DNA of 7,705 nt. It comes from Chitinophagales bacterium. Lineage in GTDB: Bacteria > Bacteroidota > Bacteroidia > Chitinophagales > UBA2359. How positions within the stretch are numbered: the first letter of the stretch is position 1; each line of letters starts with the position of its first letter. Location: positions 1 to 7,705 of the forward strand of contig JAHDDA010000129.1 of NCBI GenBank assembly GCA_020629595.1. The letters run 5' to 3'. The position numbers were made by a program, and so were the translations under genes. Positions 1-6,358 of this stretch are shown piece after piece. The notes under the pieces were generated by a model. The model was not told where the DNA came from. It worked only from the letters and a program-made list of their open reading frames with translations, and searched no databases.

Positions 1-2
1 AT

Positions 3-101
3 GCTGATGGTAATGGCATAGTGAACAACTTAGACTTTAATTATTGGGCAAATAACAAAGCTAAGTTAGGTGTGGAAGAATTATTAAATAATGCTTACTA
101 A
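3..101 (+). CDS. C-terminal fragment of a probable secreted protein with a dockerin-like calcium loop (5' end outside window)
   Basis: Only the last 32 codons and the TAA stop (99-101) lie in the window; the other two plus frames are closed within the first 21 bases. The visible start, ADGNGIVNNLDF, fits a dockerin type I / EF-hand-like Ca2+ loop: Asp at loop position 3, Gly-Asn-Gly at 4-6, a hydrophobic residue at 8 and Asp at 12. Bases 1-2 (AT) end a codon that would be Asp if GAT or Asn if AAT, as expected at loop position 1. The tail then reads through an aromatic stretch (DFNYWANN) to LLNNAY. Bacteroidota often carry such loops near the ends of large exported proteins, so an extracellular protein is inferred. 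The enzymatic or adhesive function cannot be known from this fragment. No type IX sorting domain is visible after the loop. Confidence 0.7.
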   Translation, partial: ADGNGIVNNLDFNYWANNKAKLGVEELLNNAY

Positions 102-108
102 ACCTTAA

Positions 109-159
109 TAAGAATACGCACTTTAAATGTTTAGAAAATATTTAAAGTGCGTATTCTTA
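109..159 (+). terminator. Long perfect hairpin, probable transcription terminator
   Basis: Arms 109-128 and 140-159 are perfectly complementary over 20 bp, around an 11-base loop. The pairing can extend inward by one G·U and two A-T pairs, leaving a 5-base loop. It begins 7 bases after the stop of the upstream gene, which suits a terminator or mRNA 3'-end stabiliser. No U-tract follows the right arm (GCGACATTG), so it is not a textbook intrinsic terminator. Confidence 0.6.
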
Positions 160-225
160 GCGACATTGAATATAAATTGCTCTATTTCAGAGTAATAAAT
201 ACGCGTTTTAAAAATTAATTTGCTT

Positions 226-233
226 TAAATTTG
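226..233 (+). promoter_or_regulatory. Candidate Bacteroidota -7 element (TAAATTTG) upstream of the histidine kinase
   Basis: TAAATTTG matches the Bacteroidota housekeeping -7 consensus TANNTTTG at every fixed position. It lies about 50 bases before the likely TTG/GTG start. There is no good TTTG -33 element at the expected spacing (around 203-206), and TTTG at 219-222 is too close. In such AT-rich DNA a chance match is possible. The remainder of the 102-283 gap holds only the hairpin described separately. Confidence 0.35.
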
Positions 234-283
234 TTTTAGCGTTACTCTTTTTATTCAATTATTTAATAAAGTAATTCAGAAAT

Positions 284-2194
284 TTGGTGGGAGAAGAATC
301 CGTACATATTTCTTATTCTTCATTCTTAAAGAAAGTATATAGCCTTGCTTCAAGTCAAGCAGTTTCAGAAGCACAACAGCTAGCTTTCGATTATAAAAAA
401 AGTGTAGAATTATCTAATGATGATTTGGGTAAGATTGCTGTAATTTTAGGTAAAGCTTATATTTCTTTTTGTCAAGAAAACTATGCTGAATCAAACAGCT
501 TAGCTGCTCAAATTGAATACGATTTTAATAACTACTCCAAAAAAAATTCATTAAATGAAGACTACTTAGAACTAAAACAAAAATTTTATACGCTTAGAGG
601 CTTGTGTTACAAAAGAATTGAGCAATTCGATATCGCTATCGTTTTTAATAAGAAGGCAAGTGAGCTAGCCAAAAAATTGAATAATCCAAGATTGGTATGC
701 AATTCTTTGGTTAACCTTGGTAACCTATACTATTATGAAAAGCAATATGAAAAAGCTGAAGAAGTTTATAACAAGGCTCTGAGGTATGCTAACGAACTTC
801 CCTCTTTCAAAGGAAGAAGTGCAATATACAACGGTCTTTCAAGTTGTTTGGGAGAAATTGGACGTTTCAAAGAGGCTTATGAGTATGCCGACAAAGCTGT
901 TGTTTGGGCTGTAAAAGAAAATCACTTAACTTTAATACCTATAGTTTTATGTAATCAAGCATACAACTGCTTGTTTTATGAAGAACAGTTTCACCAGGTT
1001 CCTAATTTAATAAATAGGTTAGAGAATATGCTTGAGTCGAACTCTTTTACAGCAAAAGATAGTATCTTAATAGACTTTAATAGAGTAAAAGCGCTTTATG
1101 CTTTACGAACTAAGAATTACCAAGAAGTTCTAAGTATAATTTTACCTTCTGAGGGTAAAGCCAATATTGAACAGCACATTAAAGTTTCATTTGCCGATTA
1201 CCTTGTAGAAGCCTACATAGGCTTAAATCAAAAAGAAAAAGCAATTGAAGCTTATAAAAAATTTAAAGAACTAAATGATAAAGATTATCATATAGCTAGA
1301 AAAATGTATTTCAAACGCCAATCACAATATCTAGATATGCTTTATTCTGAAATGGACCAAGGTAAAGAACTTCTAGACAAGGAAATGGCTGAAAGAGAAA
1401 GAGCAGAAAAAGACAAAGCTGAAATTTTACAACTAAAAAAGATTACAGAAGAACAAAAAAAGGAATTAGAGGAAAAATCACAACATTTAAGAGCAGTAAA
1501 CGAAAGCCTTCAACAGTTTAGTCGTACAGTTGCCCACGACCTAAAAGAGCCACTTCGTACCATTAACGGATTTGTAAATTTGTTAAAGAAAAAAGAAGCC
1601 ACTAACTTTAGCGAAAACGCTAAAGAATATATGAGCTTTATTTCTATTTCTACCGAAAGAATGGAAAATATGATAGGTAATATTTTACAAAATACCAAGG
1701 TAGGATTTACCGATGTTACAATTGAAAACGTAAACTTAAATCAGATAATTAAAAATGTTTTACTAAGTTTAAACTATCAAATAAACAGCAAAAAAGCTAG
1801 GGTAGAAATAGAAAAACTGCCCATCATTACTGGAAATGTAGAGTTAATTCAGCTACTATTTCAAAACCTAATTTCAAACGCTATAAAATTTACACAAAAA
1901 GATATAAAACCTCAAATTTCTGTAGGTAGCGTAGTTCGTGATGATGAAACCATATTTTATGTTGCCGATAATGGTATTGGTATTTCTAAAGAAAACAAAG
2001 AAAAGATTTTTAACTCATTCGAAAGATTAAATAATCCAAAAGAGTTTGATGGCACAGGTTTGGGTTTATCTACCTGTTCAAAAATTGTTAAACTACACAA
2101 CGGAAAAATCTGGATTGAAGAAAACGAAAATGGAGGAACTATTTTTTACTTTATCCTAAATCCACCCAATAGAGCTACAAAAGACAAAGAATAA
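284..2194 (+). CDS. Cytosolic TPR-repeat sensor histidine kinase
   Basis: This is a 636-residue two-component histidine kinase that autophosphorylates on His and would pass phosphate to an unknown regulator. Residues about 1-350 form helical tetratricopeptide-like repeats, clearest at 134-210 (for example NLGNLYYYEKQYEKAEEVY). A charged coiled coil spans about 355-412. The HisKA helix carries FSRTVAHDLKEPLR with phospho-acceptor His418. The HATPase domain has an N box (QNLISNAIKF, 527-536), a G1 box (DNGIGI, 562-567), an F box (FNSFERL, 576-582) and a G2 box (GTGLGLS, 590-596). No signal peptide, membrane segment or receiver domain is seen, so it probably senses a cytosolic or protein-protein signal through the TPRs. 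The frame opens after TAA at 272-274 and has no ATG until about residue 249, so translation must begin at TTG 284 or GTG 287. MutY follows after 50 bases with no terminator, so co-transcription is possible. No response-regulator gene is visible. Confidence 0.93.
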   Translation: MVGEESVHISYSSFLKKVYSLASSQAVSEAQQLAFDYKKSVELSNDDLGKIAVILGKAYISFCQENYAESNSLAAQIEYDFNNYSKKNSLNEDYLELKQKFYTLRGLCYKRIEQFDIAIVFNKKASELAKKLNNPRLVCNSLVNLGNLYYYEKQYEKAEEVYNKALRYANELPSFKGRSAIYNGLSSCLGEIGRFKEAYEYADKAVVWAVKENHLTLIPIVLCNQAYNCLFYEEQFHQVPNLINRLENMLESNSFTAKDSILIDFNRVKALYALRTKNYQEVLSIILPSEGKANIEQHIKVSFADYLVEAYIGLNQKEKAIEAYKKFKELNDKDYHIARKMYFKRQSQYLDMLYSEMDQGKELLDKEMAERERAEKDKAEILQLKKITEEQKKELEEKSQHLRAVNESLQQFSRTVAHDLKEPLRTINGFVNLLKKKEATNFSENAKEYMSFISISTERMENMIGNILQNTKVGFTDVTIENVNLNQIIKNVLLSLNYQINSKKARVEIEKLPIITGNVELIQLLFQNLISNAIKFTQKDIKPQISVGSVVRDDETIFYVADNGIGISKENKEKIFNSFERLNNPKEFDGTGLGLSTCSKIVKLHNGKIWIEENENGGTIFYFILNPPNRATKDKE

Positions 2195-2244
2195 TATTAT
2201 AACTTCGTACAAAACAATTTACAGCTCAAAAATGTCTAAAAAAT

Positions 2245-3309
2245 ATGTTTTCAGACAATAAAGCCTTATTTACCCACCAACTTTTACAGTGGAATGAAAC
2301 CCAAAATCACAGACCATTACCCTGGAAAGGAATTAAAAACCCATATTTTATTTGGTTATCAGAAATAATTTTACAGCAAACCCGAGTAGAACAAGGTTTG
2401 CCGTATTATCTAAAATTTACCGAAAAATACCCCACAATAAGCGATTTGGCAAATGCACCAGAAGATGAAATAATGAAAATGTGGGAAGGTCTTGGTTATT
2501 ATTCAAGGGCAAGAAACCTACACGCCGCCGCAAAATATGTTGCTGACGAATTAAATGGAAATTTCCCAGAAACCTACGAAGAAATAAAAAAACTAAAAGG
2601 TGTTGGCGATTATACAGCTGCCGCCATAGCCTCTTTTGCTTATAATTTACCTTACGCTGTTGTTGATGGTAATGTTTATAGAGTTTTAAGTCGTTTTTTT
2701 GGAATTGAAACACCCATAGATTCTACCGAAGGCAAAAAACAATTTACCATTTTAGCACAAGAACTCATTGATAAAAAAAAACCAGCCATTTACAACCAAG
2801 CCATTATGGATTTTGGAGCAAGGCATTGCACACCCGCAAAACCACTTTGTTTGTTTTGTAATATGCAGGCAAATTGTGTAGCTTTTCAAACAGGAAACAC
2901 TGACAAACTTCCTATAAAAAGTAAAAAAAAGAAAAAGAAAACCAGATACTTTAATTACATAATTCTTGAAAATTCTGAAAACGAAATTGCTGTAAACAAG
3001 CGTTTAGGTAAAGACATTTGGTTAAATTTATACGAGTTTATTTTACTCGAAACTGAAAAAGAAATAACGCTTAAAGAAATAAGAGCAAAAGCAAAAGAAA
3101 TACTTCAGATTAATACAGAGCAATTAGAAATAGTGGCGAGTTATAAACAATTATTAACACATCAAAAAATTATAAGTAAATTTGCATACATTAAAATAAA
3201 TGAACTTGTAAACAATAAAAACTTTAACTTTATAAAAAAAGAAGCCATTAAACAATTGGCATTTCCAAAATCATTAAAGCAGTTTATTGACAATTCTGAT
3301 ATATTTTAG
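2245..3309 (+). CDS. mutY: A/G-specific adenine DNA glycosylase MutY
   Basis: MutY removes adenine mispaired with 8-oxoguanine in base-excision repair. The 354-residue protein has normal length for the family. Seen directly: WLSEIILQQT with the catalytic Glu40; WEGLGYYSRARNL (80-92); the helix-hairpin-helix LKGVGDYTAAAIASFAY (117-133) followed by catalytic Asp141 in VVDGNVYRVL; and the [4Fe-4S] ligands Cys195-X6-Cys202-X2-Cys205-X5-Cys211. A lysine-rich linker (225-232) leads to the C-terminal NUDIX-like domain that reads 8-oxoG, including LLTHQKI near 303-309. All key residues are present, so it should be active. It starts at the first good ATG, 50 bases after the kinase gene, and ssb follows after 44 bases. 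Two A-runs in the gene (A9 at 2773-2781, A8 at 2923-2930) are possible slippage sites. The mutY–ssb order is common in Bacteroidota. Confidence 0.97.
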   Translation: MFSDNKALFTHQLLQWNETQNHRPLPWKGIKNPYFIWLSEIILQQTRVEQGLPYYLKFTEKYPTISDLANAPEDEIMKMWEGLGYYSRARNLHAAAKYVADELNGNFPETYEEIKKLKGVGDYTAAAIASFAYNLPYAVVDGNVYRVLSRFFGIETPIDSTEGKKQFTILAQELIDKKKPAIYNQAIMDFGARHCTPAKPLCLFCNMQANCVAFQTGNTDKLPIKSKKKKKKTRYFNYIILENSENEIAVNKRLGKDIWLNLYEFILLETEKEITLKEIRAKAKEILQINTEQLEIVASYKQLLTHQKIISKFAYIKINELVNNKNFNFIKKEAIKQLAFPKSLKQFIDNSDIF

Positions 3310-3353
3310 TATAAGAAATTTATAAATTTATTTACCTTATTCAATCAAAAATT

Positions 3354-3848
3354 ATGAGTTTAAACAAAGTATTACTAATTGGTAGGTTAGGAAAAGACCC
3401 CGAAACACACACCTTTGAAAGTGGAACACAAAAAGTATCATTTTCTGTGGCTACCTCTGAACGTTGGAAAGACAGAAATACAGGAGAACGACGAGAAAGA
3501 ACCGAATGGCACAATATTGTTGTAATGCGACCAGGTCTAACAACAGTTGCTCAGAATTATTTACACAAAGGCAAACAAGTTTATATTGAAGGTAGAATTA
3601 CTACTCGTTCTTGGGATGATCAAAACGGGCAAAAACGTTATACTACCGAAATAATGGCTGACAATATTCAAATGCTTGGAGGACGTGAAGACAACCAGCA
3701 AGGCGGAGGAAATATGGGTTACCAACAACAAAGCTACCAACAGCCTGTTCAACAACAACCTATTCAGCAACAGCCAATGCAACAACAAACGCCACCACCA
3801 CCACAACCTATTAATACAGATATGCCAGAAGACGATTTACCGTTCTAA
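3354..3848 (+). CDS. ssb: Single-stranded DNA-binding protein
   Basis: Ssb coats single-stranded DNA during replication, recombination and repair and recruits partner enzymes through its C-terminal tip. The 164-residue protein has an N-terminal OB fold over about residues 1-109, beginning [17 protein letters not shown], with the conserved TEWHNIVV segment (50-57) and [11 protein letters not shown] (72-82). A flexible Gln/Gly/Pro-rich linker (about 110-152) contains three PxQQQ repeats. The protein ends in the acidic tip DMPEDDLPF (156-164), the canonical partner-binding peptide. Length and layout are those of a housekeeping bacterial Ssb, presumably tetrameric. It lies 44 bases downstream of mutY and may share its transcript. 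A TAAATTTA sequence at 3323-3330 is a 7/8 match to the Bacteroidota -7 element and might add a promoter, but no -33 partner is evident. Confidence 0.97.
   Translation: MSLNKVLLIGRLGKDPETHTFESGTQKVSFSVATSERWKDRNTGERRERTEWHNIVVMRPGLTTVAQNYLHKGKQVYIEGRITTRSWDDQNGQKRYTTEIMADNIQMLGGREDNQQGGGNMGYQQQSYQQPVQQQPIQQQPMQQQTPPPPQPINTDMPEDDLPF
3744..3788 (+). repeat. Three 15-bp in-frame repeats encoding PxQQQ in the Ssb linker
   Basis: Three consecutive 15-base units encode [10 protein letters not shown] and PMQQQ (residues 131-145). The units vary in codon use (CAA/CAG) and in their second residue, so they are somewhat diverged and not a fresh expansion. They lie in the disordered linker, where length change would be tolerated because both the OB fold and the acidic tip stay in frame. 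Confidence 0.8.
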
Positions 3849-3853
3849 AAACG

Positions 3854-3925
3854 CAAAAGTCAACAGTTAACAGACCACAGTCCACAGTAATATCATTGGT
3901 GGACTATGGTCTGTGGACTATTAAC
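3854..3925. repeat. Palindromic intergenic element built of 7-bp units between ssb and gldE
   Basis: Bases 3854-3888 read as five tandem heptads near the consensus YMACAGT, the last two being identical CCACAGT. The opposite half carries the same units in inverted orientation. Arms 3871-3885 and 3899-3913 pair over 15 positions with a single C·A mismatch (3878/3906) around a 13-base loop. Weaker pairing continues outward, for example GTTAA (3866-3870) with TTAAC (3921-3925). It begins 5 bases after the ssb stop, so it may work as the ssb terminator or 3'-end hairpin. The heptad construction suggests a dispersed intergenic repeat; that origin is inferred. The rest of the 3849-4025 gap is AT-rich with no clear gene. 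Confidence 0.7.
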
Positions 3926-3983
3926 AAATAAATATTTGGCAAAATTTTCGTAGTAAATCAACAGCATTTTATCTAAAAATACT

Positions 3984-3991
3984 TATCTTTA
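3984..3991 (+). promoter_or_regulatory. Weak candidate -7 element for gldE
   Basis: TATCTTTA matches TANNTTTG except for the last base and lies 34 bases before the presumed TTG start of gldE. No TTTG is found at -33 spacing (TTTG at 3935-3938 is far too distant). A strong hairpin sits between ssb and this site, so gldE plausibly needs its own promoter, but the sequence support is weak. Confidence 0.22.
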
Positions 3992-4025
3992 ATAAGAAGA
4001 AAGTGTAAGCTCATTATTAGCATTA

Positions 4026-5513
4026 TTGTTAACGAAACTAAAGCAATTGGAAAAAATTGAAACAATTGGAGAAGAACCTCCTTCCGAAACAGGTAACTAT
4101 TCACAGTATAAGTTGAGCTTATCTCCCTTAATTTTAGCTGCTATTTCGGCAAATACTTGGTCTTTTTCAGATTATGGATTGTTGTGTATTTTTATTGCTT
4201 TCCTAATTATTGGCTCGGCTTTAATGTCGGGTTCAGAAGTAGCCTACTTTTCGCTAGACCGCCAACAAACCGATGACTTAGACAAAGAACGTTCCCCCTC
4301 TGCATTTAGAATTGTTCGTTTACTCAATAACCCACAAAAATTATTAGCCTGCATACTTATAGTTAATAACCTTTTCAATATTGCTATAATTTTAAGCCTG
4401 CATTTATTAACCCACAATTTATTAGCTGGTTTTTCGCCAGTAATGCACTTTGTTATTGAAGTGGGTGTAATAACTTTTATTTTGGTACTTTTTGGCGAAA
4501 TAATTCCTAAAGTATATGCAAGGCAGTTTAATATAAAAATGGCTCGTTTTATGGCGTTGCCACTTAGCTTTTTTCAATCATTATTTTCGCCATTAATTAG
4601 TATTTTGGTTGGTTCGAGCACGCAAATAGAAAATTTATTCAATAAAAAACTAAGCAAACTTTCAAGCAACGATATTGACCAAGCACTCGAAATGCTAGAC
4701 CACACACACGAAAACGAAAGAGAAATACTAAAAAGAGTTGTTGATTTTCCGAATATAGAAACTAGCGAAATAATGACCAACCGAACCAAAGTTGTGTATG
4801 CAAAAAGTGCTGCAAGCTTTGAAGAATTGTACACACAAGTTATCAATGGCGAACATTCTCGTATTCCTATTTGCGAAGAAGATTTAGATGATGTTGTAGG
4901 TTTTATTTACGTTAAAGATTTACTACAATACAACCTTGAAAACCAGCCACAAGGCGAATGGCAAAAACTAATACGAAAACCATTTTTTGTTTACGAAAAT
5001 ACCAAATTAGACAAACTTTTAGACTTATTTAAAACCCACCGAAAACACATAGCCGTAGTTGCCGATGAATATGGTGGAGCTTCGGGTATTGTAACTTTAG
5101 AAGACGTTTTGGAAGAAGTAGTGGGCGAAATTGCCGATGAAAATGAAGAAATTGACCCAGTAAATGCTAAAAAAATAGGGCATAACACTTGGACAGTAGA
5201 AGGCTTAATTTCACTTTTAGACCTAAGTAAAATTTTAGATATAAACCACACCGAATTTGATGAGTTTAGAGGCGATTCAGATACTTTGGCTGGAATGTTA
5301 TTGGAGCAGAAACAATCTTTTCTTCAAAAAAACGATTTACTAAGAATAGGGAATTATACTTACAAAGTAATATCTACAAATGGCAATGTGGTAGAAAAAG
5401 TACGTATAAAAGTTTCTAAACCATCGAAAACTGATGATACAGAAACACCTATTCAAAATATGAATGGTAAAGAAGATGTAAAAGGTGAAAGCCCTAATAG
5501 AAGGGCGAGTTAA
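4026..5513 (+). CDS. gldE: GldE-type CNNM/CBS-domain membrane protein (gliding motility-associated, CorC/HlyC family)
   Basis: This 495-residue inner-membrane protein has the CNNM (DUF21) – CBS pair – CorC_HlyC layout. Hydrophobic segments fall near 50-72, 106-126, 141-163 and 175-196. They contain the family motifs SGSEVAYFSL (68-77), VNNLFNIA (113-120) and FGEIIPK (156-162). CBS1 is about 238-300 (HSRIPI, then DVVGFIYVKDLL). CBS2 is about 314-372, with ADEYGGASGIVTLEDVLEEV. The CorC_HlyC domain is about 385-465, followed by a hydrophilic tail. Relatives are linked to Mg2+ transport or homeostasis; GldE in Flavobacterium johnsoniae is encoded beside gldD and associated with gliding. The position after mutY–ssb is the typical gldE context and supports the symbol. 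The frame opens after TAA at 3993-3995 and has no ATG before Met67 inside the first membrane segment, so TTG 4026 is the best start. There is no ribosome-binding site. No gldD follows; the next gene is convergent. Confidence 0.88.
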   Translation: MLTKLKQLEKIETIGEEPPSETGNYSQYKLSLSPLILAAISANTWSFSDYGLLCIFIAFLIIGSALMSGSEVAYFSLDRQQTDDLDKERSPSAFRIVRLLNNPQKLLACILIVNNLFNIAIILSLHLLTHNLLAGFSPVMHFVIEVGVITFILVLFGEIIPKVYARQFNIKMARFMALPLSFFQSLFSPLISILVGSSTQIENLFNKKLSKLSSNDIDQALEMLDHTHENEREILKRVVDFPNIETSEIMTNRTKVVYAKSAASFEELYTQVINGEHSRIPICEEDLDDVVGFIYVKDLLQYNLENQPQGEWQKLIRKPFFVYENTKLDKLLDLFKTHRKHIAVVADEYGGASGIVTLEDVLEEVVGEIADENEEIDPVNAKKIGHNTWTVEGLISLLDLSKILDINHTEFDEFRGDSDTLAGMLLEQKQSFLQKNDLLRIGNYTYKVISTNGNVVEKVRIKVSKPSKTDDTETPIQNMNGKEDVKGESPNRRAS

Positions 5514-5553
5514 TTTCAAGAGTCAGAAATTTTTATTCTCTGACTCTTGAAAT
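5513..5553. terminator. Bidirectional terminator hairpin between convergent genes
   Basis: Arms 5513-5527 and 5539-5553 form a perfect 15-bp stem with an 11-base loop. The left arm begins at the last base of the gldE stop codon. The element also sits 9 bases beyond the stop of the minus-strand lipoprotein gene, so it can end both transcripts. Neither side has a long U-tract; in the minus direction the A-run at 5557-5562 precedes the stem as Ts. Confidence 0.75.
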
Positions 5554-5562
5554 CTCAAAAAA

Positions 5563-6078
5563 TCAATTTCCTATCTGAAAATTACCATTTCCTAAACCAT
5601 CTAGTAAACCACCACCCATTTTTAGTAAGCCATCTTTAACCCTTCGGGTAGCTCTTATAGCGGTGCTATACGCCTTGTATTTTGCTATAAATTTAGGAAT
5701 AAGCAACACCATATCTTTTGTGTAAGGTTTGGTTAACATTCGCAACCCAAGTGTGGTGCGTTCTGCTTGACTTAACCCTTGCTGCCACTCGGCAACTTCA
5801 CTCATAATTGCCATAATGTTTCCATCGTTTTGGTCAAAATATTCTTTAACGTATTTACCACCTTTTTTCACATTCAAAATATTAACGCCTTCATTCATTA
5901 CATCGGCAAGGCTACCAGCTAAAATATCTAATTTTTGCTCAGGTGACAACTCGGCATTTTGCATTGTTTGTGTTAAGGTGTTATTATGTCCCATTAACCT
6001 TTCGGCTCTTCGTTGCGAAGCACAACTTGTTAAAATAATTAGGCAAAGTGCCATTAAAAAAATTGAAAACTTGTTCAT
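5563..6078 (-). CDS. Predicted lipoprotein of unknown function
   Basis: I do not recognise this family. The 171-residue product starts with a lipoprotein signal peptide: MNK, a hydrophobic core FSIFLMALCLIIL, then the lipobox LTSC with Cys19 as the lipidated residue. The mature part begins ASQRRAER and is mostly helical and charged, with SPEQKLDILAGSLADVMNEG (45-64) and EVAEWQQGLSQAERTTLGLR (94-113). The last 20 residues are rich in Gly, Leu and Asn (KMGGGLLDGLGNGN). No catalytic motif or second membrane segment is apparent. It should be anchored in the inner or outer membrane, facing the periplasm or exterior. It occupies the position beside gldE where gldD lies in Flavobacterium, but it is on the opposite strand and does not resemble GldD. 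The ATG at 6078 directly precedes the signal peptide, so the start is well supported. Its promoter would lie in the divergent gap to its right. Confidence 0.85.
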   Translation of the reverse strand: MNKFSIFLMALCLIILTSCASQRRAERLMGHNNTLTQTMQNAELSPEQKLDILAGSLADVMNEGVNILNVKKGGKYVKEYFDQNDGNIMAIMSEVAEWQQGLSQAERTTLGLRMLTKPYTKDMVLLIPKFIAKYKAYSTAIRATRRVKDGLLKMGGGLLDGLGNGNFQIGN

Positions 6079-6110
6079 CTTATATAATTTGAGTTTTATG
6101 AATTTGGCTT

Positions 6111-6118
6111 AAAATATA
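6111..6118 (-). promoter_or_regulatory. Weak candidate -7 element for the lipoprotein gene
   Basis: Read on the minus strand, this is TATATTTT, which matches TANNTTTG at all but the last position, about 32 bases before the lipoprotein ATG. No TTTG is present at the expected -33 spacing. The surrounding DNA is very AT-rich, so this is only a suggestion. Confidence 0.22.
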
Positions 6119-6252
6119 CTTTTGACTTTACAACTATAATTTTCGACTTAAAAAAAAGCATAAAGTTTTACTTAATTATAAAATTTGTTTATTCATTCAA
6201 ACTTTTTCATTGAATTAATCTAATTTTTCAAAGGTCAGCAGTCTAACTATCT

Positions 6253-6260
6253 TATATTTG
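6253..6260 (+). promoter_or_regulatory. Candidate Bacteroidota promoter (-7 TATATTTG) for the sugar dehydrogenase
   Basis: TATATTTG fits the Bacteroidota -7 consensus TANNTTTG perfectly. A possible -33 region is the T-rich stretch ending in TTTC at 6226-6229, an imperfect match to TTTG at the long end of normal spacing. Transcription would start near 6265 and leave a leader of roughly 95 bases before the ATG at 6359. The 6079-6358 gap is otherwise AT-rich, with no further gene or strong hairpin that I can see. Confidence 0.45.
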
Positions 6261-6358
6261 CTCTCGCTTTTTAGAATTAAACTTTAAAAGCAACAAATAC
6301 AGAAAGAACATTAAGTGCCTGCCCCACATTAATGGCTTCTGAAATGTAAATACGTTAA

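Noticed and set aside
2232..2261. Nine-codon ATG reading frame overlapping the mutY start (MSKKYVFRQ)
   Set aside because: It is very short and overlaps mutY in another frame; it is most likely chance in AT-rich DNA. A leader peptide cannot be supported without conservation data.
3561..3806. Minus-strand open frame opposite ssb
   Set aside because: Its Leu/Trp-rich low-complexity product is the complement of the Gln/Pro linker and OB fold of the well-supported ssb gene.
5491..5506. Small GCCCT/AGGGC inverted repeat inside the end of gldE
   Set aside because: A 5-bp stem inside coding sequence is readily expected by chance; the strong 15-bp hairpin immediately after it is the likelier terminator.
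5816..6112. Plus-strand open frame opposite the lipoprotein gene
   Set aside because: It has no recognisable domain, and the minus-strand gene has a clear signal peptide and lipobox; this is a shadow frame.
6332..6349. Five-codon frame (MASEM) in the leader of the sugar dehydrogenase, ending 9 bases before its ATG
   Set aside because: It is too short to distinguish from chance and shows no attenuator hairpin or codon pattern.
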